Shown here: piece by piece, positions 1 through 9,439 of the stretch
Layout: every line of letters starts with the position of its first letter
How positions within the stretch are numbered: position 1 is the stretch's first letter
Assembly: GCA_007026445.1 (NCBI GenBank)
Contig: VDMD01000011.1
Location: 558,001 to 622,000, forward strand
Source: Schizophyllum amplum
Lineage: Eukaryota; Basidiomycota; Agaricomycetes; Agaricales; Schizophyllaceae
Length of the DNA: 64,000 nucleotides
Direction: 5' to 3'
Translations under genes and position numbers: made by a program
Notes under the pieces: model-generated
What the model saw: the letters and a program-made list of their open reading frames with translations, nothing else
Database searches by the model: none
What the model was told of the DNA's origin: nothing

Positions 1-641
1 ATGCCATGATTGGCAACGCCTGATCCGATAAGGCTGGTGATGGAGGTAATGCAGGCTTGTCTGGCGCAGACAAATGTTGCTCCAGAAGGTGCTGAAATAC
101 GTCCAGTACATCCCCCACAGCCTTCTTCCAAACCGTGCGATCAGCTCTGTGCTTTGCTACGCATCGCCACCAGTATAGCAAGAGCAAGACCAGTATGAGG
201 CCGTTAGGTCCGGACGTCGTCATGGTGCAGATTGATGAATGCTGTTCAGCTGCAGAAGATTGCTCCGGCGGCTGACCTGCAGCATTGAGACGGTCCCAGT
301 AGTTGCGAAAGAGATCCGGGTATGCTGCAACGTCGACTGCCTGCTGGACGGTGACCCAGTCCCGTGAAGTCTTCATCCATCGTCCGATGACTGGTGGAGG
401 TGCAAAGGCCTTCGGAATTCTCTTGATATCCTCAGGATATCCAGCGATCTCCTTGAGTTGGAACAGCATGGACGCGCACTTCTCGAATGTTGAACCCCAT
501 CTGCTACCACACTGAAGACCTTTGTACGCCGAGGAGAGATAGACTGGCCATTCGGAGCGGGCTGAGCTCCAGAATGATGTGTCTTGAACATCAGGAATGA
601 TTGGTGTAGAAGCAGATCACGTGGTAGGTACAGCGGCGGAC
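1..641 (-). pseudogene. 3' exons of an interrupted Agaricomycete gene of unknown function
   Basis: Reading the minus strand from about 590 down to 1 gives a long open frame. It holds stretches such as LSSAYKGLQCGSRWGS, then GRWMKTSRDWV and YPDLFRNYWDRLN. This resembles the C-terminal module of a large family of uncharacterised Agaricomycete proteins with a conserved tryptophan-rich segment (recalled family similarity, not searched). It is the continuation of the gene at 2098-3758; the two halves are separated by a solo LTR with the duplication gcagg at 642-646 and 2098-2102. A likely short intron lies near 590-640, its splice sites unresolved. The frame runs off the left edge, so the true C-terminus is not visible. 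Probably inactive because of the insertion. Confidence 0.5.
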
Positions 642-652
642 GCAGGTATTGA

Positions 653-1592
653 GAGTCTACTCGGGTGGTCGGAACTTTTGAGTTCCGAGCTCGGAACTCC
701 TGCCAAAAATGTTCAGAGAGGGAGATTGCGAGACTGCTCGGAACTTCGAGCTTCGTCACGCAGCTGGCGATGTTCATCACGCTCAGATCACGCAGGATCA
801 CGCTCGACAGCGGTCGACGCGAGTCGACGTTGAGGCGACGCGCCGCTGGCAGTGGGGGTCGTCGCGGCTGTTCAGAGCAGTCGATTGATTTCAAGTAATG
901 TAGCAGCCCATTGGGCTATCACGAAAATGCGAAAGGCTCTGTTTTGTGAGATTTCTCCCTCGTAATTTGATGCGTCTGCAGGACACCCAGTTCTTCGTCT
1001 TTTTGGCTGACTGAAGCAGTAATGTATATACCATGTCTATTGCTTCCTATGTACAGCTTTATAGACATATGGGCCGACTCGTAGACGCGCTGTGAAAGCC
1101 GCAAGTGTGGACGTCGCGCGCCACATGATGATGATCGTCATCGGCATTTGCCGCAAGCGTGCAGCTGCCTCGTTGAATCGTTCACAGCCGGTCTTCTTAG
1201 CTGCTCAGAGCTCAGCGCTCAGCCTGCATAACGGGGTCCCAAGCGAGCACTCTGAGGTCGTCGCAAATGATGCAGGGAGTACGTTCGGCAGGCAGAAAAA
1301 TTTACATGTTGATCGATCATCGGACTCAGCGCAAGTGCACTACATCCGACGTCCTGGTGCTCAGCGCCCAGCTACGGCCTTACAGACAGCCCAACAACAA
1401 TCTGGCAGACCAGGATGCAGCCAGCATCGCCGAACGCAGCCCAGAACCCATGAATTATTGGTATCGACCTGGCGTCGACGCGCGTCGCGCATCGTCCTCG
1501 AAAATGTCACGCGTTATGGCTTTGTGACGACCTGTGACCCTCGGAACTCGCATACCCTCGGAACTCGAAGTTCCGAGCACCCGAGTAGACTC
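653..1592. mobile_element. 940-bp non-autonomous TIR element
   Basis: The ends are inverted copies of about 36 bp beginning GAGTCTACTCGGGTG, each followed by a subterminal hairpin built from GGAACTT and GAGTTCC. The flanking TGA (650-652 and 1593-1595) is a 3-bp duplication of the host LTR sequence, confirmed by comparison with the intact LTR at 32937-33077. No transposase-like frame is present inside. A 3-bp duplication is typical of PIF/Harbinger or CACTA elements, but the terminal bases do not settle the superfamily. Confidence 0.75.
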
Positions 1593-1663
1593 TGAGTGAA
1601 GAAAGCGGGCGCAGACACAAACACGAACACAAAAGGTGATGGTTCTGTTGAGAGACTAAAAGT

Positions 1664-1734
1664 GACCTGACCTGGGTTTGAACCAAGGACCTCCACCTCT
1701 CGATGGTGACGCTCTACCACTGAGCTATCGGGTC
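1664..1734 (-). tRNA. tRNA-like unit inside LTR (anticodon CGA, short variable loop)
   Basis: The 71-nt sequence folds as a cloverleaf: 7-bp acceptor with one mismatch, D arm GCTC/GAGC, 5-bp anticodon stem, loop ATCGAGA and T arm CTTGG/CCAGG. A box TAGCTCAGTGG and B box GGTTCAAACCC fit the Pol III consensus. A TTTT run follows three bases after the end. The anticodon CGA would read serine, yet the long variable arm of serine tRNAs is missing, so a charged tRNA-Ser is unlikely; it is better seen as a Pol III promoter module. Confidence 0.5.
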
Positions 1735-1918
1735 TTAGGTTACTGAGTGGTCGAGCACACATCAACAAGGTCCTTGGTTCAAACCCAGGTCAGGTCACTT
1801 TTAGTCTCTCAACAGGTTATGAGCCCCGCGCCTGATCTGCTTGCAAAGTTGCTCCCCCCGGCGGTGATGTTGGCCACGTCACGACTGTTGATGTGTGCTC
1901 AACCACTCAGTAACCTAA

Positions 1919-1989
1919 GACCCGATAGCTCAGTGGTAGAGCGTTACCATCGAGAGGTGGAGGTCCTTGGTTCAAACCCAGGTCAGGTC
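1919..1989 (+). tRNA. tRNA-like unit inside forward LTR
   Basis: This is the forward copy of the same 71-nt cloverleaf, with one change in the anticodon stem (C to T, keeping a G-T pair). It starts 34 bp into the LTR and ends 18 bp before the LTR end. A and B boxes are intact and a TTTT run follows. It has the same class I shape with a CGA anticodon. Confidence 0.5.
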
Positions 1990-2097
1990 ACTTTTAGTCT
2001 CTCAACAGGTTCACGACAAGAGAATACAATGGAAACAATGACTACCTAATCTGGTGGACTTCCCCATTGGGCCGGTCCAAGCACACCAATCCCAACA

Positions 2098-3758
2098 GCA
2101 GGCGGGGCAGTTCGAGCTGGCGTAGGGGCTGAAGTACGGGTTTGTGTAGCGCTTGGTGCAGGCAAAGGCGACGGGTATAGCGATACTCGATTGACAGGAG
2201 TGGAGACCATGGCGACTGGTGGGAGACTGTGATCTGTTGTGGGAGTTTTGGGAACATCCACATCCATGTCATGTTCTTCCTGGCCCTCCGGACGACAAGG
2301 CTCGTCTAGAATGTCCATAGGGACTTCGTGATCACTAGGATGCCTGCTGGAATCATCTTCGTCTTGATTGTTTACTGCATCTTCAGTGTCCGAAGACGGC
2401 GGGGATAGCATGGAAGGGTCTTCAGGATAGCAACGCGATCGAGGGATGTGCTTGTCACGATAACAGGTGTTGGATTCACTGCTAGCAAGGGTGCGAGCTG
2501 CACACTCTTCCTGACCTATTGCCTGTCTTAGTCCTATAGCCATGGCGAGGAATCAAGTTCACGTACTGAAACACCGCTTCGCAAAGTCCAAGATGGTCTC
2601 CTCGATCTTCATCATGCCGCAGACATCCGCCTCGGGAAGAAGCTGCTGGGCCATATCCCGAGTGCGCCCGGCATGGACACTACCATGACAAGCAGAGTCA
2701 GTATGGTGAAACACCGATGGTGCAGCATACATACCTTCGACATTCAATTCGCCCACCCTTCTCCGGTATAGGGCATGCGATCCATATAGAGGAAACACAG
2801 CCAAAGTTTCGGGAGATCCAGTTCACCAGCGGAATAAGAATTGAGCCAGCCTCAAGAAATGCCCTTGAAAGCGTATTCAGCAATCAATAGAAACATGTCA
2901 TAAGGTGCGACTCACTCTGCATAGCCCTCTGCATTCTGTTGTCCCTCTTCTGCAAGGCGCTCGGTCAAGTCTCGCTCGTGCGCCTGAAGCTCTAGCTCAT
3001 TTGCGGTATCGAGGGCGCGTTGTATGGCTTGCTTTGTTGCATCGTCTTGCCCATTGTACCACTCCATGCAGTACTTGTTCCTCTGGCGGAGTTCCTCACG
3101 CTTCTTGTCCTTCACAGACATGTCCGCCGACCTCTTCTCCCATTCTGGCTCCCACAGCTTGCGAATCTTCTGGTCGTAGAACTGACGCTGAATGAAGAAG
3201 TCCAGCCGTTTGCGTCGCGGTCGGGTGGAGGATTTTGAGGCACGGGTTATGTCGTCAAGTATCTGAACCACACCGTCGTTGCGACTGGCTTTCATATGAC
3301 TCCGGAACCATTTCCCAATGTACTGTAGATAATGAGCAAGGATACACACACCCACACTAAACACACACCTTATATAGCCTCTTGTTCCGTTTCTGCCTCT
3401 CCTCCAGCTCCTCATCAGACAGTTCCATATTGTGTTCCCAATCCTCCAATGCCTTGACATCAGGATCCTCGTCGACAAACTGCTCGTCTGAATCTGACTC
3501 GGCCGTGCTTGTGTCCACAGTTGTGGTGGTGTCGGTGGTGTCGGCTGTAGGCCCATTGACGAAGTGGTAGCAATACAGCTTCCGCATCCGCTCGTAGAAC
3601 CTGCTGACTGGTGCCTGTCCACGTTGAGCAGCCTCGAGCCAGACATCTTGGTATCGCCGAAAGAGCTTCTGCGCTGCTGGTGTTGCCCACTTCGACTTGG
3701 GTCCAGGTATGCCCTTGGGCTTCTTGGGCCTCTTGCAGGCTGCCTTCTTGCCGGCCAT
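2098..3758 (-). pseudogene. 5' exons of the interrupted gene of unknown function
   Basis: Start codon at 3756-3758 (MAGKKAACKRPKK, basic N-terminus). Exons are about 3369-3758, 2916-3322, 2735-2863 and 2567-2679, then a last block from about 2530 down to the LTR. The protein has an acidic stretch, a basic helix-rich block with WFRSHMKASR, then ILIPLVNWISRNFG and a GGRIEC-SVHAGRT junction that reads correctly only after splicing. A proline/serine-rich linker follows. This order resembles a lineage-expanded Agaricomycete family without known function, often met near transposons (recalled, not searched). The solo LTR separates this part from its 3' exons at 1-641. The last intron near 2534-2566 would be unusually short, so that splice is uncertain. 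Confidence 0.6.
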
Positions 3759-4008
3759 GGTGATAGTGACACGGACTGGTGGTAAGAGCCAAGAGAAAGA
3801 AGAAAATGTCACGGTGAATGAGTGACAGAGGCAGGAGGCAAGCGCGAAGGCGGTGGCAGTGGCGTGGGGCCATCACAATATAGGGGCATCACGGAGATAC
3901 CCAAAAGGGCAAGTAACATGATAGCCTCATGGAGGGGCAGAGGGGCGGACGCAAGACAAGGTATTATCATTAATCCCGTGCACGATATATATTGCCATCC
4001 CACCCATT

Positions 4009-6827
4009 CTAGCTTTTCATCCATGAATCCCCATATCTATCCGAGTGGCAGATCAAAGACGCGCGCTCTCCAGTATACAGCAAGTTGAAGTGTGTCAACC
4101 TACCGGAGGGAAAAACCAGTAAATCCCCCTCACGGAGAGGTAGGACCACACCCAGCTCGTACAAGCAAAGCTCGCCACCTGTATGATCACCAAGGATGAT
4201 CAGCGCACAACCATGGTAGTCCTTCTCATCCCGATGCCCAGTAGTAGCAACATTGACGTTGACGACAAAACCAGTGAATGGATATGCACCATTGGATGCA
4301 GGCATGACTTCCGCCATCATTACAAGCTCCTCGTACATGGCCGGCAGTCTCTGGTGAATCTATTGCATAAATGAGCTCTTATCCTACCCTGTATATATGC
4401 AAAGACATGCCTTCTCAGCCATCCAGAGAAAGAGTGATTCCATTGATTCACAGAGCGACTGGTAGACCTGATAGTTCTCCTTCAGCTCCTTGGCGACGTA
4501 GGGCACGCTGGTGAGAGTTGGTGCGCGAATCCATGGTTTGCAGCAGCAGGGGATGGATGTCGATGGGTGCATTGTCTCCCTGCCAATGATAAGTTAAGCA
4601 TCTGACTGATAACGGATAAATCTACAGCTTACCTTTGTACCGCAACAATTGTAAGTCGAGAAATGCATACAAAGAAATGGCTTGAGAGCTTGCATAGCCG
4701 TCTACATCAACGGTCAGGTGAGCGATCAACACAAAGAGGTGGTTCTAGATCACATACATCGTAAGATTCCAGAGACGTGCAACCCAAGAAATCCAGAGCT
4801 GCCTTGAGATTGTCGCGCAAAGACAGTCGGATATCCTTCAGAAGAGTTGAGGCTATAAATGCCAGAAGCACATCGTCAATACTTTTGAGCAGTACTTCGG
4901 CACTAAGGAGGCCTCGTCAGTAAAAGAGGTGTACGACACGGGATACCCACTTATCGAACGCAGACCGTTCGACCTCAACATAGGGGGTATCTGCTGTACA
5001 AACCCCGTCCTTGAACGAACTGTTCATCTAACACCGTCCACTCAGAATAGAAGGGAGAAAATGAAGGAAACTCGTACCTCCAACACAAGCTGCTCCACAG
5101 AAGGGACAGTCTTCCTTTGCTCGGCGGCTTCTCGTTAATGTTCTGTCCACTGCTTGCGAGCCTTGAGGTCTTCAGTGGGATATGGACGTTCAACATTCTG
5201 GGGGGCGGTCATGTCGATGGGAAGCTTGTAGACACGCACACCATCGAGATCGGGTTCATCTGGCACATGTTCCACAAGTTGTCTGTCGAGCTCCAGTTGC
5301 TGAGTGGTTGTGGGTATGGTAGACTGGGGTGACGGGGAAGGCAAAGCAGGTGGCTGTGAACTTCCGGGATGGTCGAGAATTACTCGCTTTGTGACAAGGT
5401 CCATGTCAATAACAGGAACTTCGTCTGGGACTGGTACGCGCAAGTCAGACCAGACAGTCATATTTCGCGGTACTCCTTTAAGCATTCTGTAGGTGGGAAG
5501 TCAGTAATGTACCGCAAATCAAGCAGGACGCTGCATACAAGGTGGGGATGCTGTCGAAAAACTTGTCGGAAAGCAAAATGTCATCTGCGCGAACTCGGTC
5601 CGGAAGGTCGTGGTGTTGCTGAAATCGTGGGGCAACCATCGCACCAAACTCAAGCGGGAGTTGGTGTCGCATGTAATTGATAGCCGGTATCACTCCCTCA
5701 CGAATGTGATTGACTGTATCGCGTGTCCTCTCATCCTCTGTTCCATGTTATGAGACCAAAAGGAAAAGAAAGGAGGAACAAACTGCTTACTACACACTTC
5801 GTCTGAATAAGGCTTGCGAAGGATGTTGGCAAGCCAAAAAATCTCGTCTGCACAAGTTCGGTCCTGGATGTCGGACTTCAAATTCTTGATGGCGATGAGC
5901 ATGAGACAGTAGACGGTCCCTTCATTGTTGATTAGCGTCGATCAGAGAATGAGCAAAAGAGGGGCCTGACCTCCTGAGGCGAGGTAAGCAAACCTTCGCC
6001 CGTACCCAACCATCTTCTGAAGGGTGTTCTTTCGCTTGTTGAGAATGGTCTTGCGAGCAGACGCGCTCGCCAGAGAGAACTTGACACCATCTGCCCGTTC
6101 ATCGTCGTGATCAAGGTACATCTTGCAGACCTGCATGAAGGACGGGGGCCCGCAGTTCTTGTGCTTCTTATGCTCGTATTCCAGGCTGCCAAATGAAGAT
6201 CAATAATGCTCAGGCTATAGAGAGGATTACTCACCTGGAATATCGAGCAACCAGCTGGATGAGGTTGATCATGTCAACGAAGAGAAGGCCATAACTCTTT
6301 TTCCCCGTCTGACGACAGCGGATAAAGAGGTCTTGCAAGGTGGCGTGGTGCCAGTTCGCGTGCGTTGCTATGAACTGTTCACCGTGCAAGAGCTCGACGA
6401 TACTGTCGAAGTTACTGCTGTCCATGGGAAGAGACATAGTCTTGATGATCCTGTTGATCGTCCGTCTGTCGTCGCGAGTTAGGCTTGGCAAGTCGTCGGC
6501 GGTGACGAATCAGCGATCGAGGTGACGCGTCGAACGCGCCTGGTTGGCGTTGCGAGTATGGCAATCGGGGGTCCAGTAATTGGCGACTTGTGGGTTGGCG
6601 GCACCAGCGCCAGGTGCGGGGGCTTGCTGGTCAGTGGCATCGTCCTCAGCTTCGTCCTCGTCCTCAACCTTGACCTCAACGTCCTCAATGTCCTCAACAT
6701 CAACATTGTCTTCCTCAGCGTCGTCAATGTCGCTGCACTCGCCAGACCGAAGACATTCCGCAAGATTGGGCGGTACGCGTATTCTAATGACCAGCTTTTC
6801 CAGGGATGGGTGGGCAGGTATAGACAT
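4009..6827 (-). CDS. TET/JBP-family 2OG-Fe(II) dioxygenase-like protein, multi-exon
   Basis: The last exon carries a double-stranded beta-helix oxygenase core: GFVVNVNVATTGHRD holds the HxD iron pair (about 4228-4236), GGELCLYELG follows, then LTHFN gives the distal iron histidine (about 4090) and GERASL the arginine expected to hold 2-oxoglutarate. This spacing fits fungal TET/JBP proteins, which oxidise 5-methylcytosine. N-terminally there is an acidic Asp/Glu run, then helical exons (6231-6491, 5942-6136, 5690-5902, 5478-5693, 5135-5485, 4410-4572). The chosen start is MSIPAHPSLEK at 6827. Several junctions are unresolved, and one intron near 4340-4410 may use a GC donor. Fungal TET/JBP genes are known to be linked to KDZ transposons (Iyer et al. 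2014), and a KDZ transposase lies at 13.5-15 kb on the same strand. Activity cannot be judged. Confidence 0.62.
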
Positions 6828-7254
6828 GGTCGGGGATGGAAGACATAGAGCAGACACAGGGCGCAAAGTCAAGTACCACACGGCCTCTGTGGTGTTTGAA
6901 TCCACGGCCAATACCACAATGCCTACCACAGGACTAAAGGTTTCAGAAACACACGACGAACACGTTGTGGACTTGAGCAGCACTCATGTGACGTCGCATG
7001 GCTGAGAGTGCCCGCATGGCTCACACGGCGGGCCGCGGGCAGTTGTAAGACACAAAGGACCAGGTCCTGGTCCAAGGAAAGTGAACTCTTACGGTTTACC
7101 CCCATAATCTAAGTATGTGCTATCTTATTGCCTGAGGCCCCGATCGATGTCAGGTCCAGTATGCGACGAGAGAAATCCGAATCCACTGAAATTCTCGGCC
7201 GGCATGCCACAACCATGCTATTAACCAGCGTTGTCCAGCACTGCCCGCGCCCAG
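6828..7254. other. Non-coding stretch upstream of the TET/JBP-like gene
   Basis: No frame here shows coding character. It includes the presumed promoter of the minus-strand oxygenase gene and runs into the large inverted repeat. No TATA-like element stands out. Confidence 0.4.
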
Positions 7255-7986
7255 TTATTGCCGTTTGCGAAATAGTTGGCGGACTCGACTTTCCCACGAT
7301 TCCGCGTTGGGCGAACGGGTGATGTTCGTGCGCGCAGTCGCAACCCTGATTCTTCGTTTTATTGTCTGAAAAAAATAAATCAGCGTGCTCGTATCAACGA
7401 GCTGAATGGAGCCCCGTAAGTTTTGAATTGATTGAGTTATGTCGGAAAACGCGCCAGGGCTACACTTGTGTCCGGCTTGTGCAGCGTGTAGCAGCAGGAT
7501 CACGGCTATCACGGCAGACATACGGGCATATGCATGAAGGGGATGAGATTCAGAAGCGTGCCCTGGGGTTTTTGAACCTCCCTCGCCAGTGTACGTGGAG
7601 AACATAGGTGTCGAGCGTCGCGTCCGGTGCATGATCACACACCGGGTCTATTTTCTCCCTCACCGCAATAATACCCACGGGGCGCGTTGCTGACGCTCTA
7701 CCACTCGAGATATGTGGTCTTCTTTTGACTGCAGGCTCTGTTGTTGTGTTGCTACACGCTGCACAAGCCGGACACAAGTGTAGCCCTGGCGCGTTTTCCG
7801 ACATAACTCAATCAATTCAAAACCCACGGGGCTCCATTCAGCTCGTTGATACGAGCACACTGATATATTTTACAGAAAATAAAACGAAGAATCAGGGTTG
7901 CGACTGCGCGCACGAACATCACCCGTTCGCCCAACGCGGAATCGTGGGAAAGTCGAGTCCGCCAACTATTTCGCAAACGGCAATAA
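7255..7986. repeat. Large inverted repeat (about 240-bp arms) with a half tRNA-like core
   Basis: The left arm 7255-7493 and right arm 7749-7986 are near-perfect reverse complements; the outer edge reads TTATTGCCGTTTGCG. The loop (7494-7748) contains, on the minus strand at 7691-7719, the 5' half of a tRNA-like sequence with the A-box-like run CTCGAGTGGTAGAGC. No target duplication is visible. It may be a foldback element or a rearranged miniature element like the one at 1646-2007. Confidence 0.7.
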
Positions 7987-9106
7987 AGCCATACAGGTTG
8001 ATGCTGCCTTCTGGGCCTGCTTTCAGTGCTATAGACATGTTCGAAGTTGCCCATGCAGGTCAAATATTACTTAGAGTCTCAAAGGAAGTAGCAGCCACCG
8101 TCACAGTTTGTGACCGCCGACTCGGATACCTCCGGCTGCGCCAAGTTCGCCAGCTTGCCTTTGTCATACTTTTATAATCATTGGTGCCAGAACATGTGCC
8201 ATTGATTGAGAGAAATCGCTGCTCTCGCGCCTTCGAAACCTGTTACCTACCAGGTATGCAAGTTGAGTGTCAAGTGAGCTGTGCCTACTATACCAACAAC
8301 AGTATCAAGCATCTACATAGCATAATATGACAGAGGCCGTCCATGCGATTACAAGGACTTAGACTTAAGTTTCCAGTAATAAAAAATCCGCAACAGAACA
8401 GGCGGGAATCGAACCGTTGACGCCAACGCACGAATGCAGCAACGTCTACTAGACCCCTGCACCACGGGTTCTACAAGGAAGCGTGGTGTGCAATGGCTAA
8501 CTCCTACAATTGCTCTCCCTCTGCTCATGCCCGCCATCAGTCGTAAACTCACCGGCAAAGAGATAGAATTGTATATAAACAGATTGGAAGAAGGAGCACA
8601 AGGAAGTGCACCCTCATACCTTCGAAGACACAGGAAACAAGGACGCGATGCAACACCGATTGAACGTGCACGCCCTTCAATTCCATTGTCTCTCCATTTC
8701 TTCGCGCAGCAGGTATCTACAGTGCCACGGCGCCCACAGGTGTGTACCTCAAGAATCAATTAAGTGGTATCCATCCTACATGGCGGTCTTCGTTCGTCAC
8801 GGGTTCCTGCCATTGCTGGCAGTGTGGTTGGGAGAACGCTCGGGTCACGAGTTGGTCACGAGACAAACCACATGCCATGATCACTGAAGGTTCCCTTCGA
8901 GGAGCATATTTTATGCTTCCTTGTGCCAGCAAGCACCTCTCGCAGCTACTATAGCATTCAATGATGTAAGGAAGTACTCTAGGCGAGGACTTAGGTGCGC
9001 AGCGTTGTCGAGGCCGACAATGGAGTTCAATTCTTTGCGGCCTCCCACCAGTGAAGCGTGGGAAAAGAGAGCCCGCGACGTTGCTGGCTTGCATTGGAGG
9101 TTCCAC
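7987..9106. other. No recognisable gene
   Basis: Open frames on both strands are short and lack coding character. Only a degenerate tRNA-like stretch near 8400-8470 stands out. It ends at the 3' LTR of a copia element. Confidence 0.4.
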
Positions 9107-9414
9107 TATCCGAGGTAGAACAGAGGATCAGATCACACTAGAGCGACAGCACACAAGTCAGAGATATATAACAAGCTATAGAACGTGTAACTACGCACCT
9201 AGAGCGACAGCACACAAGTCAGAGATAAAGAGAGACTTGGATGCGGCCGCTCTAGGGAGACAGACCGGGAAATGCTGATGACTAAGCGGAATATGTGGCG
9301 CACAGCGTAAGGCGTAGTGTGCGCATAAGTAGCGATAACGGCACGGGAAAAATCAGGGAAAATCAGAGAAAAATACCATAAGCACGAGAGCGTGCTAGAA
9401 CACCAATCCCAACA
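9107..9414 (-). repeat. 3' LTR of copia element A (308 bp)
   Basis: On the minus strand it runs from TGTTGGGATTGG at 9414 to CGGATA at 9107. The purine-rich tract AGATCAAGGGGGTG precedes it (9415-9431, minus strand). It contains two copies of a 26-bp unit around TGACTTGTGTGCTG. It matches the LTRs at 21276-21589 and 26740-27047. Confidence 0.9.
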
Positions 9415-9439
9415 CACCCCCTTGATCTAGCACGCCCAC

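Larger units (their letters stand above)
1646..2007 (+). mobile_element. TRIM-like miniature LTR element, 5' LTR rearranged into an inverted copy
   Basis: A complete 122-bp LTR lies at 1886-2007 (TGTTGATG...CTCAACA). A second complete copy lies at 1646-1767 in reverse orientation, followed directly by the last 47 bp of a forward LTR (1768-1814). The short internal part (1815-1885) begins GGTTATGAGCCC, the same primer site as the copia elements here. The 5-bp duplication ggttc (1641-1645 and 2008-2012) encloses the whole structure, so the rearrangement was present at, or arose after, a single insertion. There is no coding capacity. Each full LTR contains a tRNA-like unit. Confidence 0.85.
647..2097 (-). 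mobile_element. Solo LTR (about 141-bp family), split by two nested insertions
   Basis: On the minus strand the sequence starts TGTTGGGATTGGTGTG at 2097 and ends CTCAATA at 647. It matches the uninterrupted solo LTR at 32937-33077 almost base for base once two insertions (653-1592 and 1646-2007) are removed. A 5-bp duplication gcagg flanks it (642-646 and 2098-2102). There is no internal region, so it is a solo LTR left by LTR-LTR recombination. It sits inside the gene spanning 1-3758. Its end is ATA rather than the usual CA. Confidence 0.88.

Noticed and set aside
8395..8475. Possible tRNA gene on the minus strand (good B box GGTTCGATTCC)
   Set aside because: D and anticodon arms do not pair and no anticodon can be assigned; at best a decayed tRNA.
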